The notes under the pieces were generated by a model, which had not been told where the DNA came from, ran no database searches, and worked only from the letters and a program-made list of their open reading frames with translations. A DNA stretch of 64,000 nt from Arctopsyche grandis (lineage: Eukaryota; Arthropoda; Insecta; Trichoptera; Hydropsychidae). The DNA lies in NCBI RefSeq assembly GCF_051622035.1, contig NC_135355.1, positions 39,165,986-39,229,985 of the forward strand, written 5' to 3'. Shown in pieces: positions 44,837 to 64,000 of this stretch. A program made the position numbers and the translations under genes. The first letter of the stretch is position 1. Each line of letters starts with the position of its first letter.

Positions 44837-45335
44837 CAGGGCTGGCTCAAACGTTGGTTCCTCAGGATTTTTGCGGCACCACGCTTTGAAATTTTTTGAT
44901 AAATATATTATACTAGTACTGTGCCCGTTGATTTCGACGGGTGACCTTGGAAAGAAATTGATACACTAATTAAATTACATGTTATATGTATGTATATAAA
45001 TATTAACTGAACCCGACATGCGTTGCAATGCCAGAATAGGGCATGCAATTCCCGTTCCCGTTCCCGTTTCAAGTGATGGTTGGAGCTCTACTAACGTCTC
45101 TTCAACGCCGTGTAGTCATAAAAAACTGGTAACTTGGTTACCAACGAACTCATTTTCTTGACTACATAATGGCGCTTCAAACTTTCGCGTCGGTAAAATC
45201 GTAATTACGAATATTATTATTAAGAAGTTTTTCCCGTTTTTTTTTCACAGTAAGCTTCCCGGACATGTAAATCAGATATATACAGGGGGTTCCACAAAAG
45301 GTTCTGTGGAACCCCCCTCCCCCCAACTGGCCCTG
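44837..45335. mobile_element. hAT-type element between the two CYP4 genes, with an older insert
   Basis: Ends CAGGGCTGGCTCAA and (complement) CAGGGCCAGTTGGG. CATATACA is duplicated exactly (44829-44836 and 45336-45343). The interior includes a copy of the CATGCGTTGCAATGCC / CCCGTTCCCGTTCCCG repeat also found at 52670-53285. Confidence 0.88.
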
Positions 45336-45838
45336 CATATACATATTTTATTTTTTACATATTAGCCACAGTGACATTACACAGTACTCATAACACAAAT
45401 AAAGGCATTTAAAACACCCGTGCTTGACGTTTATAATTGATAAAATCAACCACGGGCGTTGCTCCACAACCACTCAACTAGTTCAGCTCAGCTTATACTA
45501 AACAGGTCAATTTCATGAGCAGATATATCGCTCTAGATATTGGAGACGTTGCCAACATATTTGTGCGAGCCACAGGAGGAGAAAACAAATCACAATGTGT
45601 AAATCAATATATACATGAAAGTACACTACAGTACGTGAAAGATCCTATGTTGAAATTTATCAAAAATTAGTTATTTACACCGCTTTGTTTGAAATATTAA
45701 ATGATAATATGATTACTTTCTCACATTTCATTTGCAACTTTTTTTTGCTTTCTGAACTCAACTTTTTGATATCTGTTTTTTTTTAATTGCATGTAAAGTT
45801 GGTAGAAAGGACTTATCCAGTTCTGAAAAGTATATTTA
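45336..45838. other. 3' flank of CYP4-B, no gene seen
   Basis: AT-rich sequence without a supported feature. Confidence 0.35.
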
Positions 45839-52145
<6,307 letters not shown>

Positions 52146-52151
52146 AGTCAC

Positions 52152-52537
52152 AGAGTCGACTTAGCGGAGAGGCTGCACAACCAACACTGGCGCTCTCTAC
52201 TTACAACTGGCATGTCTATTTATGTATACAATTTTTTTTATTTTGAACATGCTACTGTTGATATGTAATTGCACACGTTTAAGTAAAATATAACGATTGC
52301 GCTGTCGTAATTTATTTGGTTCGAATTGTAGTAATCATAGTAGCAAAGTGCAAAAATGATTGTATGCACCTACATATGATTTGCTTTGTTATGTTGCAAA
52401 TATTATACATATGTGCATATATACAATAATCCAAAAATTGCATTATATTTATTGATACTTGCAACTGCATAAAACTTTTTCCAACACTGTAATAAACAGT
52501 GTTTCTTAAATCCTTAACATATACATATGTATGTAGC
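52152..52537. other. Upstream region of CYP4-B
   Basis: AT-rich. No promoter motif could be chosen with confidence. Confidence 0.35.
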
Positions 52538-54015
52538 TAGAGACACGTATTTTGGGCATCTATTTTTGTCAATTTTAGCATTTTAGCTTTTTAGGGCATT
52601 GAAAATGCTAAATTTTAGCGACTATTTTTATGAAGAGTTTAATTTTAAATAATAAAATTTATATACATACTAGCTGAACCCTACATGCGTTGCAATGCCA
52701 TAATAACGCATGCAATTCCCGCTCCTGTTCCCGTTTTCATTCCCATTCTCGTTCCCGTTCCCATTTGTCGGAAAAACGCAGACAGCGAACTAATTTGAAA
52801 TTGTTGCGTTGCAATGACACTCATTCCCGTTTTTCACGTTTCCGTTCCCGTTTTTTTTCACAGTAATCTTCCCGGACATGCACACAACAAATCCTGAAAG
52901 TTACATCGTAATCACTTCAGTGGCTTAGGAGCCTATTCGAGACACACACACACACAGACATTCATTTATATATATATATATATACTAGCTGAACCCTGGC
53001 ATGCGTTGCAATGCCATAATAACACATGCAATTCCCGTTCCCGTTCCCATTTGTCGGAAAAACGCAGGTAGTGAACACATTTGAAATTATTGCGTTGCAA
53101 TGACACTCATTCCGTTTTTCCCGTTTCCGTTCCCGTTTTTCCCCGTTTTTTTTCACAGTAATCTTCCCAGACATGCACACAACAAATCCTGAAAGTTTCA
53201 TCGTAATCGGCTCAGTGGTTTAGCAGCCTATTCGAGACACACACACACACACACAGACATTAATTTTTATACATATATTTATATAGATATAGAATATAGA
53301 AGATATACAATTTAAAGACAACATAACAATTAAAAAGTAATAGAAAAATTCAAAAATGTTTTGGAATTAAAATTTCAATGAAAAAAACATGAATATAAAA
53401 ATACAAAGACAAAAAATATGAATATAAAAATATAATACCAATTAAAATTTATTAAAACTCAACATGGAGCATATTTCTAAATATTCTTTTTTGAGATGTG
53501 TGCGACGATCGGTAACAATTATATTGTATTTACTAAAATACCTTTCAGCATCCACAAAAGCAGTTGGTTGGTTTCGACAGGAAAAACACCGTCTATGGTA
53601 AACTGCAAGCTCTGTTTTATCCCCTCAATTTCTTCACATAATAAATGGGCAAAGGGCCTGGCCGCACCGTGCAACTTTGTCGGCCGACTTGTTTTGTGCG
53701 ACACGAAAAAATGTATGGAAATGTGTGCGACAAACAAATTGACGAGTGTGGCATGTCCCATCTACCTACATATGCATTGGTCTGGTCGCCCTCAACCAAG
53801 TTGTTCGCGAGTTGAGCGGTGCGGCCCGGCCCAAAGGGATATGAAGACCCTTCTAAATTGTCTATTAATTTTATAAATGTTATGCAAATTTCACTTTTGT
53901 TTGTTATTTTAGCATCTATTCGCATATTTAACGAATTTAGCATCTATTAGCATTTATTCCAAATTTTAGCATCAATTAAGCATTAATAGCAAAATGCCCA
54001 AAATACGTGTCTCTA
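52538..54015. mobile_element. hAT-type element (TAGAGACACGTATTTTGGGC), long copy with inserts
   Basis: Both ends are TAGAGACACGTATTTTGGGC in inverted orientation. Flanks TATGTAGC/CATATAGC match at 6 of 8. It contains two copies of the CATGCGTTGCAATGCC repeat (52670-53285). On the minus strand it has a stretch encoding CEEIEGIKQSLQFTIDGVFP that is shared with the copy at 54037-54532, perhaps from the parent transposase. Confidence 0.8.
52670..53285 (+). mobile_element. Two tandem SINE/RTE-like repeats
   Basis: Each begins TAGCTGAACCC near CATGCGTTGCAATGCC, runs through CCCGTTCCCGTTTCC tracts and ends GCCTATTCGAGACACACACA with a (TA)n-type tail. A third partial copy is in 44995-45270. Assignment to RTE-mobilised repeats is by style only. 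Confidence 0.55.
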
Positions 54016-54036
54016 CATATAGCCATGTCCAATTAG

Positions 54037-54532
54037 TAGAGACACGTATTTTGGGCATCTATTTTTGTCAATTTTAGCATTTTCATTTTGTGTTTTAGCG
54101 TTTTAGGGCATTGAAAATGTTCAATTTTAGCATCTATTTTTATGAAGAGTTTAAGTTTAATGTTTGGAGGAGTAGATTTGTCTCATTTAGTATTTTTATA
54201 GCAGCCTTTTGGATACACAGCTCCAACTGTATATTTTGTTTACAGTAGTCGACAAAAGCAGTTGCTTGGTTTCGACAGGAAAAACACCGTCTATGGTAAG
54301 CTGCAAGCTCTGTTTTATCCCCTCAATTTCTCCACATAATAAATGGGCAAAGGGGAAGGAAGTCACTTCTAAATTGTCTATTAATTTTATAAATTTTATG
54401 CAAATTTCACTTTTGTTTGTTATTTTAACATCTATTCGCATATTTTACGAATTTAGCATATATTAGCATCTATTCCGAATTATAGCATCGATTAAGCATT
54501 AATAGCAAAATGGCCCAAAATACGTGTTTCTA
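54037..54532. mobile_element. hAT-type element (TAGAGACACGTATTTTGGGC), short copy
   Basis: Same ends as 52538-54015. CCAATTAG is duplicated exactly (54029-54036 and 54533-54540). The minus strand keeps CGEIEGIKQSLQLTIDGVFP. It lies 21 bp from the long copy. Confidence 0.9.
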
Positions 54533-54884
54533 CCAATTAGTAATATTTTTAGGCCAATATTGAGTTCAATGGCATTTTCCTGTTATAACTTATGTACATA
54601 TAGAAACGGAATGGAATTCTTATGTATGTCCCTATGCATAGTGTTGAAGTGAAAGTTGTTCATTTGTGATAAATACTTTAGAATATAAATAAATAGACAA
54701 GTAGTTATCGTGGTATAAGGAAACTAAGTTGATGTAGTTATGAAAAAAGGATCTTACTTTTATATAGTAACCCACTACTTACAAATTGAAATTTCTACAA
54801 TATTTACATATACATATGTACATACATATATGAGAGTTTGGGTACTATACACTACTGTATGCCAGTGCATTTGTACTGGGAACT

Positions 54885-55100
54885 TTGGGTTATGTAACCT
54901 TATCTTCCAGAAGGAATATCCGATTGATATCTCACTTCTACATATATAAACTATTAAGAGGTGAGATAAGCAATCCGACAGTGCTTGAAGAATTGAAGCT
55001 ATCGGCTCCCATACGTTTCCACGATTTTCGCACCACGATTTTTTCAGGTGATGAAGGCGAGAACCGGCATCCTCAGTTAACAGAAATTCTGTGAACGAGT
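54885..55100 (+). mobile_element. Short LINE C-terminal fragment
   Basis: The plus strand encodes LLRGEISNPTVLEELKLSAP and IRFHDFRTTIF, resembling the C-terminal domain of lineage A (LLRGNTSCPLLLEQLGL). Strongly truncated. Confidence 0.55.
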
Positions 55101-55304
55101 TGTCAGGTAACAGGTATATATATGTATGTAAAATAAAATAAAATATTAAATATTATAGTCCATACATTGTACATATGTATAGCCATTGTATATTAGCCCC
55201 TAGCTGCCACTACAGCTTTCCCAAGAAAAAACCTGAGATCAAACTTTTGTACATTAGTACCAAAGACCATCATGATTATATTTACATGAAACATGAGTTG
55301 AAAC

Positions 55305-56128
55305 CATAGATGTAGAATAACCTAGATATGCCTTTACATACAAATTTTGTTGGAGATCTTGTCGCCACTATCTGAGGGGTGCGGGGGGTTTAACTAGCGG
55401 GGAAGTGGTGAAAAAAAAGGAAGGAACGCAAAAAACGCAGAGGTCAGCAACCAATTTATGTACATATGTACATGCACTGAAGTTTTATTTTATTTATAAC
55501 TTTATTTTATTGGAAACTCTGCGTGACAGTAAACCAAACTAATAAAGCATATTAAGAAAAAAATATTTAGCTATACACACTATATTAAACTACAAATGTA
55601 TGTTACTATAATAAAACCATCATTAACTATTACAATATTTAAACATTAGTAACTTCGACAAGGATCAATTTGAAAGCTGACACTTTAATATTTAGTTCAT
55701 TGTTTGTAGTTTTAAACTTAATGTCTATTTCTGAATTTCTTTCAGTGCCAACAAGATATACGCGTGCATTTAGAGACATCTGTGGCAGAGGTTGTCGACC
55801 TCTGTTCAATCACTGCATACAACACTACATACATCGCGCCGATATCTCATTATATGTTAAAATACTACTATAATTGAAGACATTATATATTAATTCTTAC
55901 TTATGATATGTGATGCCATCCGCCTTTATATGTTTTCTTGAGTAATTGTAACACAATTTCACTGAATACGTTGGCATTTTTGAAAAAAGTCAATCGACCT
56001 TCCGACTTAGAAGCTAATTAGCTACTGAGAGAGAGTGTGCATGCACTGTACTTTCTTTTGTGTATGCATGCACCAACAGGGTGATCGGCTTAGAGCGTCA
56101 GGGCGTATCTATGTATTCTATATCTATG
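55305..56128. mobile_element. TIR element CATAGATRTAG, long form, inverted
   Basis: 824 bp with the same ends as at 40747 and 42072. GTTGAAAC is duplicated exactly (55297-55304 and 56129-56136). It carries the same open stretch (SVPTRYTRAFRDICGRGCRP) as the short copy. Confidence 0.9.
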
Positions 56129-56138
56129 GTTGAAACCT

Positions 56139-56520
56139 CTGTCACTGCGGAAACCGCTAGAGCAGCTCCATTGTATGTAGATGTTCTTCTTCCAATTCAT
56201 CAAGCAAAACTAAAGAATCCAACGCAGTACGCCTCAATATTACTTCTGCTTTACTCAATTCAACCGAGAAGGTCGACTGTCGAACCCACGAGCATGTGTA
56301 TGGCGAACGATTCAGTGTGTTTGCGCCTTTAGAGTTTGTATTTAAGCAGATAATTCCTGTCGCTGAGAAAGAGCTACGAAAAACGAGTCGCTAGAGACAT
56401 GTTTGCCGAAAAATCTCAGAGTCGGCGAGGAGTTTTACCGTAGTGTGCGTTGATTAAAAGTAATCGGGAAGTATAAAAATAAATAAACGATGTATTTTTG
56501 AGAAGTAGTCTGTGTATTTT
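56139..56520 (+). repeat. LTR-like fossil block
   Basis: Less AT-rich than its surroundings, beginning TGTCACTGCGGAAACCGCTA, with a TATTTAAG box near 56338 and AATAAATAAA near 56478, the order expected in an LTR. Ends and family are uncertain. Confidence 0.4.
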
Positions 56521-58000
56521 GTATTTTGAAATTATCATTTTATTTAGGTATATACAGCAGTTATTCAATTATTCTTGCCACATAAATACTGAAAATTATA
56601 TCTAAAAAAAAAAAAAAATAGGTATACATACTTTTGCATTATCAATATTATAAAATTATTGAAAAACTGTAAATATTCACAAAAAATTAACGATGAGAAC
56701 TCTACTTAGACGTACATACTTAAAAACAAAAAATTAAAATAAGGCACTTTAGATAAATCTAAACAACGTAAATCGATTGCTCAACACATCAGTCTGTAGA
56801 AGCAAATCTATTTTATAATATCTATGAATAGGTGTATATATAAATGTATCCCTGATCACTCACAATGCAAATTCTCAACACGATATGCTAAATTTTACAT
56901 TTTTAATCTAAGTAATAAAAATATTACAAATTGGTAAATAATCAGTAATTCATATGTATGTATATGCAAATTTCAGGCATCCCGTAAATCTAGTGATGCC
57001 TGCTATTTTAAAATTCATTGAAAATATCAAATAAGAGTATAATTTATGATAAAAATTATAGACTAATCATAATAAATGTTGATAATATGTATGTATGTCA
57101 TAAAAATAGATTTTGACCGTTTTATATTAAAAATATGAGCCATATGGAGGTTGATACGAAAAATATAATATATATATATATATGTATGTTTTTTATTATT
57201 ATTATAGATAACACATTGTCTTTGCATATTTCTTATATAATGCTGTTGTGAATTTAGCATTGAAAAACATTCATCGCTCCGGAATAAGAAGATAAAAATT
57301 AACAATATTATTAATGATGATTTTAATCGTACGGTGACTATGAATGGCATTTCAAAACCAAATATTATGTAATTACCGTGAAAATTTTAAATTTAATTTC
57401 AATTAATTCAGTCAAAACTATAAAGCTGTATTACAATTACAATAATAATGAATGACTTTGTAAAAATTTATATCTAAAAGTAAAAAATAATACGTACAAA
57501 TAAGCGAAGTTTTCTACAAAGTAATTAAAATCGTCTTTTATATCTAAATCATTATAAAAACACTTTCGATATAATTCAACAGGAAACAAATAAAGAATAC
57601 ATGTTAAGACACCCGAGAGATTAATTTAGAATATGTGTATATATAATATGTAGATTGCAGGACGTTTTGACATATGTACGTAAATACAAAGTTTAAGCAA
57701 TGCACCTTTCTATATATGAATATGTATATTTATAAAATGTACAAATATAATAAAATTGTAAACTTTAACGTGGGAAGGTTTGATGACATTGATTGCTTCG
57801 TTCTAAAATTTAATAACAGTAACAATTCCTTTTTAAAATGGCACTTTATTTCTGTCGGTTGGAAAATGCTTACATTTGAGCGGAATAAATACTACAGATC
57901 GATCAGGAATAGTGTGTATGGTAAAAATAATTTGTATATAAAATTATTATTTTGAATAACGCCATCTATGTATAAAATTAATGACTACCAAACGTCACTG
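56521..58000. other. AT-rich intergenic DNA, nothing recognised
   Basis: No coding frame with composition or motif support, and no terminal repeats noticed. Confidence 0.45.
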
Positions 58001-58165
58001 AGATTAAAAATTTTCGGACTTGAAACGATATTTTATCTCTATCGTAATGGCGGAGGATCCATTTACTTATATTGATGATCAAAATGAGCAATATGGCAAA
58101 GTATTGAAACGATCGGATAAGAGGCAAACTTTTTCCTTAATTGTTATCGTAAGTGAAACGTAAAG
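57930..58165 (+). repeat. Repeat with an open exon-like segment (MAEDPFTYIDDQNEQYG)
   Basis: ATG at 58047 opens 34 codons (MAEDPFTYIDDQNEQYG, then KVLKRSDKRQTFSLIVI) and meets a perfect GTAAGT donor at a codon boundary (58149). The homologous block at 21090-21320 shares the upstream 100 bp as well. It could be the first exon of an unknown gene or the start of a transposon gene. No downstream exon could be named. Confidence 0.5.
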
Positions 58166-59694
58166 GAGGTATGTAATAATAAAAAAGGCGTTTTTAAATT
58201 CCAATCTCACTTTAAAACTATGTAATATAACATTACGTATGATTTGAAATACTGAAACGTTCCAATGAAAATAATATTTCATGTTCAATTCAACTCTTCC
58301 ATAATAAATTCTAAAATTTTCGAATTGTACATATGTATATAAAACCGAAATTTAAATGCATTAAAAAGGTTTAACTTTTAAATGAATTCTGTGTAGTAAA
58401 AAAAGATACACATTTACAATATGTGTAAATGTAAATACTGAAAGTAAATGTTTTTAGGTACATTTTAGGCACTTTATTGCGAAAATATATTTATTTGTGA
58501 TTCTTCAACTATTACTTTTGATAAGTAGTAGACTTATTGGCTAAACAAGATTTTCAGAAAATCACAAAAACAAAAGAAATATTTTGACAATCGTTTTAAA
58601 AAAAATTTTTAGCATCTAAAAAATAGATACATTTCAACATACAATATTTAAGTCACTCAATATATCACCTGTTTTAATTATTTATTTAGAAAATGAACAT
58701 AGAATGACAATAATGATTTATAAACGAGATGATAAATTAATCCACAATCACTCGTCTGTACATTTAAAATAGATTCCGACCGTTCAGTGACTTCTTTTCA
58801 GTCATAATCAATTTCCACAAGCACGTACCAATTACACGGGCTTTATATTAAAATGCAGCACTTATTATTGATTCAAATTTAATACAATATTACGGTCTAA
58901 TTTTGACTAGTCAGGTTCCAAGCGAAATTGACTTTGATGTGTGTGTATAATACATTTTAAAATAAATATATTCAAAGCCTAGTAGTATTAATATGTACTT
59001 GTGCATCAATTAATGAACAGGCAAAGAAGAATTTTTATATTTCATACATTCAACAATGCTTAAACGTTACACACATACAAGACTATATACATTTTGATGA
59101 TAAAATAATCTTTCGACGGAGTAAAAAAGCTTCGAGATCACCTCCAAACAGACACATATGGAGATGAACAAGCCATATAATAAAAATCTCTCACTACATA
59201 ATATAAAAATCAGTGCAGCTAAGCAAACACTCTCAAAAGAGCGGAGAGTGCACCGTTATACACCAAAACATTATTTCTTCCAAAAAATGCAGATAAAATT
59301 CAAGCTTTCATCCGTGCATAGACATACATATATAAAAGTATGCTTTATAATATACATACGTAGAGAAATAAAATTGTATAATATTACACACTAGTACATA
59401 TACACATGTACAAGAGCGATTAAAATCTCGTGTAAATAAAACGTTCATAGATGTAATAAAAAAAGTGATACATATGTTCATATGTATGCGTATAAATTCA
59501 AAAATGATTAAGTGAATAAATATTTAATATTAAAAATATCATTTTCATATCTAATAAGACATATTTAAGGCATAGATGAAATGGACGGTACATGTATTAT
59601 TATTGCTCTTTATATTTACTTAACTTATCACTCTTATATTGCCATTTGTGAAAAATCTCATAAATTTGAACTAACATTATATAATTTCAATTTG

Positions 59695-59698
<4 letters not shown>

Positions 59699-59761
<63 letters not shown>
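59699..59761. repeat. (TA)n microsatellite
   Basis: About 60 bp of TA repeats; the Tyr-Ile frames across it are artefacts. Confidence 0.95.
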
Positions 59762-59763
<2 letters not shown>

Positions 59764-59875
59764 GGATTCAGATAGGGAGGATTGTCGTCAGTTCTGCCAA
59801 CTCATAACAGTGTACACTCATGTGTACCACTGTTTGCCATTACCCCTCAATATTACATTCATTCACATCAATTCC

Positions 59876-59996
<121 letters not shown>

Positions 59997-60891
59997 TTTA
60001 TATACCTAAACTAACTAAAAACAAAAATATACATTGAAATTTACGTGTTTCATTTTCAAATATTTTTACAATGCATTAGTTCAATTCTAAAATGGAATAT
60101 TAACATTAAATGATTTTTTTACGTGATGATGCGACCGACGACGATGTTAAAAATCTTATTTGCATTGTAAAAGTAAGTGAAAATAATAATAAAAAAAAAA
60201 ATACACTTAAAAGATTATAACCAACGTCAAATACATATTATAAAATTGTATACATACATAGTAATAGAACATATAAAAACATACATAGAAAATATTGATT
60301 ATTAATCTGAGTCGCTAACGAGTAATAGAAATGAATACATTTTAGGTAATCTTAAGATCATTTTTAAAAATGTATAAAACGCTAAAATAAAAAATACTCT
60401 TCAGTACACTAACATACGTCACATCCTCCGTTACAATAGCAATCATCACTATACAAGTAAAAATCTCAATAACTTGCCTTCCTTTTACGTAATATATATT
60501 CAAAAAATATATTGTTAGTAAAATTCAAAATCAGGCACAAACTTAAGGCACCTACAATGGGTCACAGCTTCTTAAAAAATAGTTGCCACAATTATATATA
60601 TATATATTTATAATAATATATATGTATATTTTTCTCAGTAGTAAGACGCTGCCACTTGTTATTTATTAACGTACGTATATTTATGTATTTTACAGCACCG
60701 TGTCGCGAAAACTTAGCCACAGGATCGCGATCAAAAACTGGCATGTGTGTGTGTGTAATATATATGCGTGTATATTATGTATAATTTCACTCTGTCTCCG
60801 ACAAATACGCAGCGATATTTGCATACACTATTTTCAAACGTAATACAAACAAACGAAATGTACAATTTTATGAAATTCAATAGTAATATCT

Positions 60892-63691
<2,800 letters not shown>

Positions 63692-63719
63692 CTAAAACAG
63701 ACATATATATTTATTTATT

Positions 63720-64000
63720 TATTTATATATTATCTTAGCTATCAAGCTAATTTAAAAAATACATCTTAATTACTTAACTCTAAAATTTATAATTAACTTA
63801 TATGTACTGTCCGTCACAGAGGTGTCTCTTCGCACCTCGCAAGAATGCATCCATGGTTTTAGCAGACCTGATGCACTCAGGGAGAGCATTATACATGAGC
63901 ACACCCCTGTGAAAAACACCCCCAGCTGTCTTATTTTTTCTTACTCTACTTACAACTAGTTTGTCCTTATTTCTAGTATAAAAACTATGTTTATCTCTAT
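63720..64000 (-). mobile_element. LINE lineage B 3' end, runs off the window
   Basis: The minus strand encodes HSFYTRNKDKLVVSRVRKNK, then GGVFHRGVLMYNALPECIRS and ends KRHLCDGQYI and stop. Homologous to 3771-4740 and free of the hAT insert found there. It lies in the yki intron upstream of exon 63691-63389. Confidence 0.85.

Overview
The window reads as a gene-poor, repeat-rich insect nuclear contig. Evidence for an insect: spliced genes with short GT-AG introns, CYP4-type P450s, a myrosinase-like GH1 pair, a Yorkie C-terminus, and many TTAA-flanked piggyBac, hAT and Ty3/gypsy-like LTR remnants. The order is not certain; Lepidoptera or another holometabolan is a guess. No bacterial, CRISPR or phage features are present.

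Host genes, left to right: (1) 3'-truncated mRpS31 (-, 831-1862; the gene continues left of base 1); (2) a complete nine-exon PDIA3/ERp60 protein disulfide isomerase (+, 4957-11206); (3) an AHI1/jouberin ciliary WD40 protein (+, seven coding exons, 13862-26407) whose largest intron holds a piggyBac transposon nested in a hAT element; (4) two almost identical GH1 glucosidase genes (+, 27820-32223 and 36841-39625); (5) two CYP4 P450 genes (-, 40285-43803 and 45839-52145); (6) the last two coding exons of yorkie/YAP (-, 60892-63691; the gene continues right).

The GH1 pair lies in a tandem duplication of about 7 kb (25733-32720 copied to 32864-40058). The copied unit carried the end of AHI1, which survives as two overlapping pseudo-fragments at 32864-33237 and 33957-34456. 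Because each paralogue gives the empty site for insertions in the other, several transposon insertions can be placed after the duplication.

Most of the rest is transposon-derived: at least three LINE lineages, a tRNA-derived SINE in three copies, two piggyBac lineages, several hAT-type elements with perfect 8-bp target duplications, two MULE-like foldback elements with 9-bp duplications, a Tc1 remnant, and a set of solo LTR fossils with 4-bp ATAT/GTAT/TATA duplications. The region 56521-60890 has no recognisable gene. I found no multi-gene system that looks new. The most interesting signal is a 3' stem-loop shared by two LINE lineages and the SINE, with different stem sequences but a conserved loop.
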